Below, piece by piece: positions 43,118 through 49,926 of a stretch of DNA of 64,000 bases. Made by a program: the position numbers and the translations under genes. The stretch's first letter is position 1; each line of letters begins with the position of its first letter. The notes under the pieces were generated by a model, which saw only the letters and a list, made by a program, of their open reading frames with translations, had not been told where the DNA came from and ran no database searches. This stretch comes from RCIO01 sp965232405 (lineage in GTDB: Bacteria > Pseudomonadota > Alphaproteobacteria > Rhizobiales > Rhizobiaceae): positions 2,356,001 through 2,420,000 of the forward strand of contig OZ246966.1 in NCBI GenBank assembly GCA_965232405.1. The letters run 5' to 3'.

Positions 43118-43816
43118 CTATGCCGTTGCGGCAGCGAGGGTGGGCTCTGCCTCGATGCGGCCCGAATGCATTGCCACGCGCCTGCTGCAGCGATCGGCCA
43201 ATGAGGGGTCATGCGTGACCAGCACCAGCGTCATGTCGCGCTCTTCCGCCTTGGCGAACAGGAGATCGGCAATCTGCCGGCCGGTCGCCTGATCGAGATT
43301 GCCGGTCGGTTCGTCGGCAATCAGGATCTTCGGGAAGGGCGCGAGTGCGCGGGCGATTGCAACACGCTGCTGCTCACCACCGGAAAGCTCCGATGGATAA
43401 TGCGTGACCCGGTCGGCCAGCCCGACAGCAGCGAGCTCCCGCTCGGCAGCCGCAAACGCGTCGGCCTCGCCGGCCAGTTCCAGCGGCACGGCGACATTCT
43501 CAAGCGCGGTCATGTTGGGAATGAGGTGGAACGACTGAAAGACAATGCCGACATTGCGGCCGCGGAAGGCGGCGATGGCGTCTTCGCTCTTGTCGTTGAG
43601 CAGCGTGCCGGCAATGCTCACGGAGCCAGCGTCGACGCGCTCCAACCCGGCGAGAACCATCAGCAGCGTCGACTTGCCCGAACCGGATGGACCGACAATG
43701 CCAATTGTCTCGCCATAATCGGCTTTCAGACTGATGCCCTTGAGGACATGAACGGCGGATGCGCCCTGACCAAGCGTGAGAGACACCTGATCGAGCAGAA
43801 TGACGGGTTCAGTCAC
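43118..43816 (-). CDS. ABC transporter ATP-binding protein, YbbA/LolD-like
   Basis: ATPase of 232 residues. Walker A GPSGSGKSTLL is near 42-52, the Q-loop in IVFQSFHLIP near 92, ABC signature ELSGGEQQRVAIARAL near 143, Walker B ILIADEPTGNLD near 165 and the H-loop VTHD near 200. With the YbbP-like permease it forms a mechanotransmission-type system rather than a classical importer. Divergent from tesA with a 38-bp gap, so the two transcripts share a compact control region. Confidence 0.94.
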   Translation of the reverse strand: MTEPVILLDQVSLTLGQGASAVHVLKGISLKADYGETIGIVGPSGSGKSTLLMVLAGLERVDAGSVSIAGTLLNDKSEDAIAAFRGRNVGIVFQSFHLIPNMTALENVAVPLELAGEADAFAAAERELAAVGLADRVTHYPSELSGGEQQRVAIARALAPFPKILIADEPTGNLDQATGRQIADLLFAKAEERDMTLVLVTHDPSLADRCSRRVAMHSGRIEAEPTLAAATA

Positions 43817-43854
43817 GTGGCAATCGTCCTATATGCAGATGGCAGGAAAAATTC

Positions 43855-44523
43855 ATGGACCCAACGTCCGGAACATATGGGTTGAAACTGATCATGTTCA
43901 AACGGCCAGTTCTTGTACTCGTTGTCGCGGTTGCCGCCGCATATGCCCTTATCGCGCCAGCGTCGGCCGATCCGGTGAAAATCGTCGGGTTTGGCGACAG
44001 CCTGATGGCCGGATACCAGCTCGCTCCCGGCAATTCATTTCCCGAAAAGCTTGAGTCAGCGCTACGTGAAAAGGGTCACGATGTCGTGATCACCAATGCC
44101 GGCGTGTCGGGCGACACGACAAGCGGCGGGCTGGCGCGGCTCGAATGGTCGGTGCCCGACGATACCGATCTGGTCATTCTGGAGCTTGGCGCCAACGACA
44201 TGCTGCGCGGGCTCTCGCCGGAAATCACCCGCACCAACCTGAACAAGATGATCGCTTCGCTCGATGAGCGGGGGATCGACATTGTGCTCGCCGGAATGAT
44301 GGCTGCTCCCAATCTTGGACCCGACTATGCCGCCGCGTTCAATCCGATCTACCCTGATCTGGCCGAAAAATACGATTTGCCGCTTTATCCGTTTTTTCTC
44401 GACGGGGTCGCGGCGCAATCGGCGCTGCTGCTCGAAGACGGCATGCATCCGAATGCGGAAGGCATCGACCGAATGGTCGAGCGTTTCCTGCCGCTGATCG
44501 AAGCGGAGATCGCGCAACGCTAA
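43855..44523 (+). CDS. tesA: Periplasmic SGNH esterase / acyl-CoA thioesterase I (TesA-like)
   Basis: SGNH hydrolase of 222 residues with an N-terminal signal peptide ending ALIAPASA (about residue 38). Catalytic blocks: GFGDSLMAGY (Ser nucleophile at 49), NAGVSGDTTSGG (oxyanion Gly), ELGANDMLRG (Asn) and DGMHPNAEG (Asp-His). It hydrolyses acyl esters and thioesters in the periplasm. The start ATG 43855 has AGGAAAAATTC upstream; ATG 43894 is possible but lacks a site. Its location beside ybbAP matches the enterobacterial tesA-ybbA-ybbP arrangement. Confidence 0.93.
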   Translation: MDPTSGTYGLKLIMFKRPVLVLVVAVAAAYALIAPASADPVKIVGFGDSLMAGYQLAPGNSFPEKLESALREKGHDVVITNAGVSGDTTSGGLARLEWSVPDDTDLVILELGANDMLRGLSPEITRTNLNKMIASLDERGIDIVLAGMMAAPNLGPDYAAAFNPIYPDLAEKYDLPLYPFFLDGVAAQSALLLEDGMHPNAEGIDRMVERFLPLIEAEIAQR

Positions 44524-44553
44524 TTCGCGATCTAACGACGAGGCGAACAATAA

Positions 44554-44570
44554 GGCTTGCCCGGCAAGCC
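44554..44570 (+). terminator. Terminator-like hairpin after tesA
   Basis: GGCTTGC, loop CCG, GCAAGCC forms a 7-bp perfect stem between tesA and thpR. It is followed by ATTCGG, not a T-run, so it may only be a processing or stabilising structure. Confidence 0.35.
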
Positions 44571-44617
44571 ATTCGGTGATTCGCTCCAAGTTACGCACTC
44601 GATTCGAGGAGGTTCTT

Positions 44618-45217
44618 ATGCCGCGTCTCTTCACCGCCCTCGAAATTCCGCGTGATGCCGCCATGTCGCTGTCGCTCCTGAGGGGCGGTCTGCCGGGGGC
44701 TCGCTGGATCGATGTCGAGAACTATCACCTGACATTGCGGTTCATCGGCGACGTCGAGGGCCATGTCGCCGACGAGGTTGCCAACGCGCTCGACCGGGTG
44801 CGGCGGCCAGCCTTCACGCTTACGCTGGCGGGCGTTGGCGCGTTTGGTGGCAAGAAGCCGCATTCGCTGTGGGCCGGTACGTCGGCCTCGCCCGATATGT
44901 ACGCGTTGCAGGCCGAAATCGAGCGCATCTGCCAGCGGCTCGGTCTGCCTGCCGATCCGCGCAAGTTCACGCCGCATGTGACGCTCGCCAGATTGCGCAA
45001 CACCACCCCGGCCGATGCCGCCAATTACCTTTCGGCGCGGGGCAATTTCGCCACCATGCCGTTCAGGGTCGGCCGTTTCGTTCTGATGTCGTCGCGCGAT
45101 TCCGTCGGTGGTGGGCCCTACATCATCGAGGAGGCATGGCCGCTTCAGGGGGCGGACGCTGCTCGCGCGCCGAGCTTTGCCGACAGCGCTTCCGACGCTT
45201 CACGGATCATGCGGTAG
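44618..45217 (+). CDS. thpR: RNA 2',3'-cyclic phosphodiesterase (2H family)
   Basis: 2H phosphoesterase of 199 residues. Two HxT motifs are present: HLTLRF with His 37 and HVTLAR with His near 123. LWAGTSASPDMYALQAEIE lies between, and FVLMSSRDSVGGGPY is near the end, as in ThpR/LigT. It opens 2',3'-cyclic phosphate RNA ends. The start ATG follows AGGAGGTTCTT. The last 73 bases run antisense to the end of the phosphatase gene on the other strand. Confidence 0.94.
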   Translation: MPRLFTALEIPRDAAMSLSLLRGGLPGARWIDVENYHLTLRFIGDVEGHVADEVANALDRVRRPAFTLTLAGVGAFGGKKPHSLWAGTSASPDMYALQAEIERICQRLGLPADPRKFTPHVTLARLRNTTPADAANYLSARGNFATMPFRVGRFVLMSSRDSVGGGPYIIEEAWPLQGADAARAPSFADSASDASRIMR

Positions 45218-45639
45218 ACGATCTCAAAACCGTCATCCCCACCGTAGTATGGGTCGGGCACATCCAGTGCGCCGATGCCGGCATAGTCCAGAAACAGATG
45301 AACCTTGCTCCGCGCATATGCCGGCGCATGCGTCAGCAGCGTTTCGACGTTCGAGCGGTCGAGGCCCAGAAGCAGATCGAAACGCTCGAAGTCGATTGCC
45401 GAGACCTTGCGTGCGCGTTGCATCGAAATGTCGATACCGTGTCGCGCGGCAGTGCTCACCGAACGCGGGTCGGGCGAGCTGCCGACATGCCAGGCCCCGG
45501 TGCCGGCAGAATCGATATGGAAATTCGCGCCAGCGCTGCTGTTTTCAATGACCGAACGGAACACGCCCTCGGCCAGCGGCGAGCGGCAAATATTGCCGAG
45601 GCAGACGAAAAGAATCGATCGTGGGGGCTGTTCTGACAT
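45145..45639 (-). CDS. Low-molecular-weight protein-tyrosine phosphatase
   Basis: Phosphatase of 164 residues. The N-terminal P-loop FVCLGNICRSPLAEG holds the CX5R nucleophile (Cys 13 to Arg 19). The general acid Asp is in DVPDPYYGGDDGFE near 130, and the family-typical DSAGTGAWHVG is near 45. It may act on phosphotyrosine of exopolysaccharide kinases or on small arsenate-like substrates; there is no ars context. Start ATG 45639 follows AGGTGCC. Tail-to-tail overlap with thpR. Confidence 0.94.
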   Translation of the reverse strand: MSEQPPRSILFVCLGNICRSPLAEGVFRSVIENSSAGANFHIDSAGTGAWHVGSSPDPRSVSTAARHGIDISMQRARKVSAIDFERFDLLLGLDRSNVETLLTHAPAYARSKVHLFLDYAGIGALDVPDPYYGGDDGFEIVYRMIREASEALSAKLGARAASAP

Positions 45640-45689
45640 GGCACCTGCCTTATCCTTCGCCGTTAGGCGGGGCAACTGGAGGTCGGAAC

Positions 45690-45986
45690 ATGGCAGCCAC
45701 CAAGCTGGACGATGCGGAGATCAGGTCTGCGATGGCGGATCTGCCCGACTGGAATCTGGAAAGCGACAATTCGGCGATCAGCCGGCGTTTCAATTTCGCC
45801 AATTTCAACCAGGCGTTCGGGTTCATGGCGCGGGTTGCGATGGAAGCGGAAAAGATGAACCACCATCCCGACTGGTCGAATGTCTACAAGACGGTCGATG
45901 TGAAGCTCAACACGCATGATGCGGGTGGGCTGACGGAGCTCGATATCAAACTGGCGAGCAAGATGGACAAGCTGGCCGCCGGATAG
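45690..45986 (+). CDS. phhB: 4a-Hydroxytetrahydrobiopterin dehydratase (PCD/DCoH)
   Basis: Pterin-4a-carbinolamine dehydratase of 98 residues. The conserved core EKMNHHPDW (catalytic His-His) lies near residues 55-63, then VYKTVDVKLNTHDAGGLTELD. It recycles the pterin cofactor of aromatic amino-acid hydroxylases, though no phenylalanine hydroxylase gene is in the window; a moonlighting role is possible. The start ATG follows GGAGGTCGGAAC. It is 42 bp before the DUF1232 gene on the same strand. Confidence 0.95.
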   Translation: MAATKLDDAEIRSAMADLPDWNLESDNSAISRRFNFANFNQAFGFMARVAMEAEKMNHHPDWSNVYKTVDVKLNTHDAGGLTELDIKLASKMDKLAAG

Positions 45987-46028
45987 GCGCGGCTTGCAGC
46001 GGCGGCGCGAAATTCCCATATTTCGTGG

Positions 46029-46406
46029 ATGACAGAGCCAATGGACGACGTGAAAATCGGCGAGATTCTTGCGCCCGTCAGCGCTGAGGAAACGAGGCGG
46101 CGCGAGGAACGCGTGCGCGAAAAGTTCTGGCGCACCACACGGCGCGCCGCTCGCGCCATTCCGTTCATGGATGAAGTTGTTGCCGCCTACTACTGCGCGA
46201 TGGACAAGGAAACGCCCACGCGGGCGCGCGGCATCCTTATCGGGGCGCTGGCCTATTTCGTGCTGCCGACCGACTTCATTCCGGATTTCCTTGTGGCCTT
46301 TGGCTTCACCGACGATCTTGCGGTGCTGACCGCCGCGATCACCGCGATCCGCTCGCACATCAAGGACGAGCACAGGGACGCAGCGAAGAAGGCGTTGGAA
46401 GGCTGA
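46029..46406 (+). CDS. DUF1232/YkvA-family membrane protein
   Basis: 125 residues. A charged N-terminal helix is followed by the DUF1232 core: RARGILIGALAYFVLPTDFI, PDFLVAFGFTDDLAVLTAAI, with the signature PxDFIPDF near residues 78-86. One to two membrane-associated helices are present. Biochemical function is unknown in the family. It probably shares a transcript with phhB. The C-terminus (IKDEHRDAAKKALEG) is ordinary. ATG 46029 or ATG 46041 could be the start. Confidence 0.9.
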   Translation: MTEPMDDVKIGEILAPVSAEETRRREERVREKFWRTTRRAARAIPFMDEVVAAYYCAMDKETPTRARGILIGALAYFVLPTDFIPDFLVAFGFTDDLAVLTAAITAIRSHIKDEHRDAAKKALEG

Positions 46407-46422
46407 TTGCCGCCTTCGCTGC

Positions 46423-47217
46423 CTACTGAACCACGAAATAGTTTTCGATCGCCGCGGCCGCCCTTTTCAGGTGCGGCAGCGCACGATCCTGCAGGCTTTC
46501 AGGCGTGTGACGGCCTGACTGCGCGGGTACGTTGATCGCGGCCACGATGCGGCCGGAGCGGTCGCGCACCGGAACCGCTATGGAGAGCAATCCCGGTTCC
46601 AGTTCCTCGTCGACCAGCGCATAACCGTCGCGCTCGGCGGCAGCAATCGCTGTCTCAATGGTCTTGAGTTCCGTAAGCGTCTTCGGGGTGTTTTTGCGGA
46701 TTGTGCTGCGTGCCAGGGCATCGGCCCGTTCGGCATCGCTGACGCCAGCCAGAAGAACCCGTCCCATCGAGGTGCACCATGCCGGCAGTCTGGTGCCGAC
46801 ATTGAGCGCGATGCTCATGATGCGCGGACCCGGTATGCGGGCGACATAGACGACGTCGGTGCCGGCCAGAACGGCAGCGGAACAGGATTCGTTGGTTGCC
46901 GCCGAAACCTCGCGCAGGAAAGGCTGCGCGTAGTCCCACAGCGACACGTCCTGCAACCAGGTGCGGGCAAGCGATAGCAGCTTTGCAGTCAGCAGGAAGC
47001 GGCGGCCTTCCTGGCGCGCGTGGCCGGCCGCAACCAGCGTTAGCAGTAATCGGCGGGCGCCGGCGCGGGTCAGACCGGCGCGCTCGGCCGTTTCGGTGAG
47101 CGTCAGCCCTTCGGTGTGCGCGGCAAGGATTTCGAGAACGCCAAGACCGCGATCCAGCGACCCCACGATGTCGCGGGTTGTGCCTGTTGCGGGCGTTGAC
47201 TCGACTGCATTCGACAT
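46423..47217 (-). CDS. IclR-family regulator of the pca genes (PcaR-like)
   Basis: Regulator of 264 residues. The IclR winged HTH is at about 20-75 (SLDRGLGVLEILAAHTEGLT, then TETAERAGLTRAGARRLLLT). An effector domain follows at about 90-260 with AATNESCSAAVLAGTDVVYV and LPAWCTSMGRVLLAG, as in PcaR/PcaU/CatR. It is divergent from pcaIJF, so control of beta-ketoadipate degradation is very likely, probably with a pathway intermediate as inducer. A palindrome in the shared 112-bp gap fits IclR operators. Confidence 0.92.
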   Translation of the reverse strand: MSNAVESTPATGTTRDIVGSLDRGLGVLEILAAHTEGLTLTETAERAGLTRAGARRLLLTLVAAGHARQEGRRFLLTAKLLSLARTWLQDVSLWDYAQPFLREVSAATNESCSAAVLAGTDVVYVARIPGPRIMSIALNVGTRLPAWCTSMGRVLLAGVSDAERADALARSTIRKNTPKTLTELKTIETAIAAAERDGYALVDEELEPGLLSIAVPVRDRSGRIVAAINVPAQSGRHTPESLQDRALPHLKRAAAAIENYFVVQ

Positions 47218-47243
47218 CTACAAAATATCACATACAAAACAAA

Positions 47244-47260
47244 TGTTCGCAATACGAACT
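47244..47260. promoter_or_regulatory. Candidate IclR/PcaR operator
   Basis: TGTTCG-CAATA-CGAACT: perfect inverted repeat GTTCG (47245-47249) and CGAAC (47255-47259) with a 5-bp spacer. It closely resembles the GTTCGATAATCGCAC-type sites bound by PcaU and PobR. It lies 27 bp upstream of the regulator start and about 70 bp upstream of pcaI, suited to controlling both. Confidence 0.6.
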
Positions 47261-47329
47261 TTCTGATTGCGAGCGAGCATCCGCAGACGGCTGACCGGAC
47301 GGTGCATGACGGGTGGGGAGAGGCGTAGA

Positions 47330-48046
47330 TTGGACAAGGTACTTCCGACAATCGAAGACGCTATCGACGGCATCGAGAGCGGCATGTCGGTGATGATCGG
47401 CGGGTTCGGCGGTTCCGGCGCGCCGATCGAACTGATCCATGCGCTCGTTGAACGCTTCAAAGAAACCGGTTCGCCCGGCTCGCTGACGGTGATCAACAAC
47501 AATGCTGGCAATGGCAGCATTGGCATCGCAGCGATGATCGACGCCGGCATGGTCGCCAAGATGGTGTGTTCGTTTCCGCGCTCTTCCGACCCGCGTGCTT
47601 TCACCGACCGGTATCTGGCCGGTGAAATCGGGCTGGAACTCGTGCCGCAAGGCACGCTTGCCGAACGCATTCGCGCGGGCGGGGCTGGCATTCCTGCATT
47701 CTATACGCCCTCGACCTACGGCACGCAGCTTGCCGAGGGCAAGCCGGTCGCCGAGTTCGACGGTCGCCACTATGTGCAGGAGCGCTGGCTGAAGGCCGAT
47801 ATCGCCCTGATCAAGGCCGAACTGGCGGACCGCAAGGGCAACCTGACCTATCGCAAGGCGGCGCGGAACTTCTCGCCGCTGATGGCAACAGCGGCCACCA
47901 CAACCATCGTGCAGGCAAGGAAGGTCGTGGAACCCGGCGAGATCGAACCGGAACAGGTGATTACACCCGGCCTGTTCGTCGACCGTATCGTTGAAATTGC
48001 CGATGCCAGGCAGGAAGAAGCGCTACTGCGCGCGGAGGCAGGCTGA
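47330..48046 (+). CDS. pcaI: 3-Oxoadipate CoA-transferase subunit A
   Basis: Alpha subunit, 238 residues, of the enzyme moving CoA from succinyl-CoA to 3-oxoadipate. The CoA-transferase family I N-terminal region has MSVMIGGFGGSGAPIELIHA near residues 20-39 and GAGIPAFYTPSTYGTQLAEG near 122. The start is TTG 47330 behind GGGGAGAGGCGTAGA; it gives MDKVLPTIEDA, matching relatives. An upstream ATG at 47306 would add an unconserved MTGGERRR stretch. It overlaps pcaJ by one base (TGATG). Confidence 0.93.
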   Translation: MDKVLPTIEDAIDGIESGMSVMIGGFGGSGAPIELIHALVERFKETGSPGSLTVINNNAGNGSIGIAAMIDAGMVAKMVCSFPRSSDPRAFTDRYLAGEIGLELVPQGTLAERIRAGGAGIPAFYTPSTYGTQLAEGKPVAEFDGRHYVQERWLKADIALIKAELADRKGNLTYRKAARNFSPLMATAATTTIVQARKVVEPGEIEPEQVITPGLFVDRIVEIADARQEEALLRAEAG

Positions 48047-48714
48047 TGGTCGCCAAACTCAGCAACGCGCAGATCGCCTGGCGCGCCGCGCAGGACCTGC
48101 CTGACGGCTATGTCAATCTTGGTATCGGATTTCCCGAGATGATCGCCAAGTTCAAGCCGGAAGGGCGCGACGTCATATACCACACGGAAAATGGTGTATT
48201 GGACTTTGGCGAAGGTCCGCCCGCCGGCGAGGAAGACTGGGATCTCATCAATGCCGGCAAGAAGGCGATCAGCCTCAATCCAGGCGCGGCATTTTTCCAT
48301 CACGCCGACAGTTTCGCGATGGTGCGCGGCGGACATCTCGATGTGGCGGTGCTGGGCGCCTACGAGGTGGCCGAGAATGGCGACCTCGCCAACTGGAGCA
48401 CGGGACCGGGTTCGGTGCCTGCCGTCGGCGGTGCGATGGATCTGGTGCATGGCGCCAAGCAGATCTGGGTCGTCACCGATCACGTGACCAAGAAGGGCGC
48501 GCCGAAACTGGTGAAAAAATGCAGCCTGCCGCTCACGGGTGTCGGCTGCGTCACCACCGTCTACACCAGCCTTGCCGTGATCGATGTTGTCGACCAGCGG
48601 TTCGTGCTGCGCGAGAAGCTGCCCTCAATGAGCCTCGACGAATTGCAGGCTGTCACCGAGGCCGAACTTGTCGTCAACGGCACCGTTGGCGACCTCACCC
48701 CACCGGAGCTCTGA
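48046..48714 (+). CDS. pcaJ: 3-Oxoadipate CoA-transferase subunit B
   Basis: Beta subunit, 222 residues. The catalytic Glu is in the HTENGVLDFG motif near residue 48, and GGAMDLVHGAKQIWVVTDH near 128-146 is strongly conserved in PcaJ/ScoB. Together with PcaI it forms the transferase; a succinyl-CoA:acetoacetate transferase cannot be told apart by motif alone. The pcaF gene downstream and the IclR regulator upstream decide for 3-oxoadipate. The ATG is shared with the pcaI stop. Confidence 0.93.
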   Translation: MVAKLSNAQIAWRAAQDLPDGYVNLGIGFPEMIAKFKPEGRDVIYHTENGVLDFGEGPPAGEEDWDLINAGKKAISLNPGAAFFHHADSFAMVRGGHLDVAVLGAYEVAENGDLANWSTGPGSVPAVGGAMDLVHGAKQIWVVTDHVTKKGAPKLVKKCSLPLTGVGCVTTVYTSLAVIDVVDQRFVLREKLPSMSLDELQAVTEAELVVNGTVGDLTPPEL

Positions 48715-48716
48715 TT

Positions 48717-49925
48717 ATGGCCGAAGCTTTCATCTGCGATTATGTCCGCACGCCCATCGGCCGCTTCGGCGGTGCGCTGGCTTCGGTTCGGGCAGACGAT
48801 CTGGCGACCGTTCCGCTCAAGGCTCTGATGGAGCGTAACACGGGTGTCGATTGGGAAGCGGTCGAGGATCTCGTATTCGGCTGCGTGAACCAGGCTGGCG
48901 AGGACAACCGCAATGTGGCGCGCATGGCGCTGCTGCTCGCAGGCCTGCCGGAAAAGATACCGGGATCGACAGTGAATCGTCTATGCGGTTCCGGCATGGA
49001 CGCGCTGACAATCGCCGCGCGCGCGATCAAGTCGGGCGAGGCGGGCCTTATGGTTGTGGGTGGTGTGGAGTCGATGAGCCGCGCGCCATTCGTTATGCCC
49101 AAGGCCGACACCGCCTTTTCGCGCAATGCCGAGATCTACGACACGACGATTGGCTGGCGTTTCGTCAATCCGTTGATGAAGAAGCAGTATGGCGTCGATT
49201 CCATGCCGGAGACCGGCGAGAATGTTGCCGCGGACTTTTCCGTGAGCCGCGCCGACCAGGACGCGTTTGCGGTGCGTAGCCAAGCCAAGGCGGTGGCCGC
49301 TCAGGAGAACGGCCGGCTGGCAAAGGAAATCACGCCGGTGACGATCCCTCAGCGCAAGGGCGATCCTGTCGTGGTGGACAAGGACGAACACCCGCGTGCC
49401 GGAACGACTGTGGAGACGCTGGCCAAACTGCCGACACCCTTCAGGAAGGAGGGTGGCACGGTGACGGCTGGCAATGCATCTGGCGTCAATGACGGCGCGG
49501 CTGCGCTGATCGTTGCCTCCGAGGAAGCTGCAAAGAAGCACGGGCTGACGCCGATTGCGCGCATTCTGGGCGGTGCGACGGCCGGCGTTGCGCCGCGTAT
49601 CATGGGCATCGGTCCGGCTCCGGCAACACAGAAGCTGTGTGCGCGGCTTGGCCTAAAACCATCCGATTTCGACGTGGTCGAACTTAACGAAGCATTTGCC
49701 TCCCAAGGCATTGCCGTGCTCCGCGAACTCGGTATCCCCGAGGACGCGGAGCACGTGAACCCGAATGGCGGGGCGATAGCGCTCGGCCATCCGCTCGGCA
49801 TGTCGGGTGCGCGGATCTCGGGAACGGCTGCGCTGGAATTGAAAGAGCGCGGAGCAAAACTGGCGCTGGCGACGATGTGCATCGGTGTCGGCCAGGGCAT
49901 CGCCGTGGCGATGGAGCGGGTCTAG
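48717..49925 (+). CDS. pcaF: 3-Oxoadipyl-CoA thiolase
   Basis: Thiolase of 402 residues cleaving 3-oxoadipyl-CoA to succinyl-CoA and acetyl-CoA. The nucleophile Cys is in NRLCGSGMDALTIAA near 90. The His of NGGAIALGHPLGMSG near 353 and the second Cys of ATMCIGVGQGIAV near 387 complete the active site. RTPIGRFGGALASVRADDL at the N-terminus is PcaF-like. It starts two bases after pcaJ with GGAG inside the pcaJ end. Earlier steps (pcaGHCDBL) are not in the window. Confidence 0.94.
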   Translation: MAEAFICDYVRTPIGRFGGALASVRADDLATVPLKALMERNTGVDWEAVEDLVFGCVNQAGEDNRNVARMALLLAGLPEKIPGSTVNRLCGSGMDALTIAARAIKSGEAGLMVVGGVESMSRAPFVMPKADTAFSRNAEIYDTTIGWRFVNPLMKKQYGVDSMPETGENVAADFSVSRADQDAFAVRSQAKAVAAQENGRLAKEITPVTIPQRKGDPVVVDKDEHPRAGTTVETLAKLPTPFRKEGGTVTAGNASGVNDGAAALIVASEEAAKKHGLTPIARILGGATAGVAPRIMGIGPAPATQKLCARLGLKPSDFDVVELNEAFASQGIAVLRELGIPEDAEHVNPNGGAIALGHPLGMSGARISGTAALELKERGAKLALATMCIGVGQGIAVAMERV

Positions 49926-49926
49926 G

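Noticed and set aside
44576..44617. Longer N-terminus for ThpR
   Set aside because: AGGAGG at 44607-44612 sits seven or fewer bases before ATG 44618, and the conserved MPRLFTALEIP begins there.
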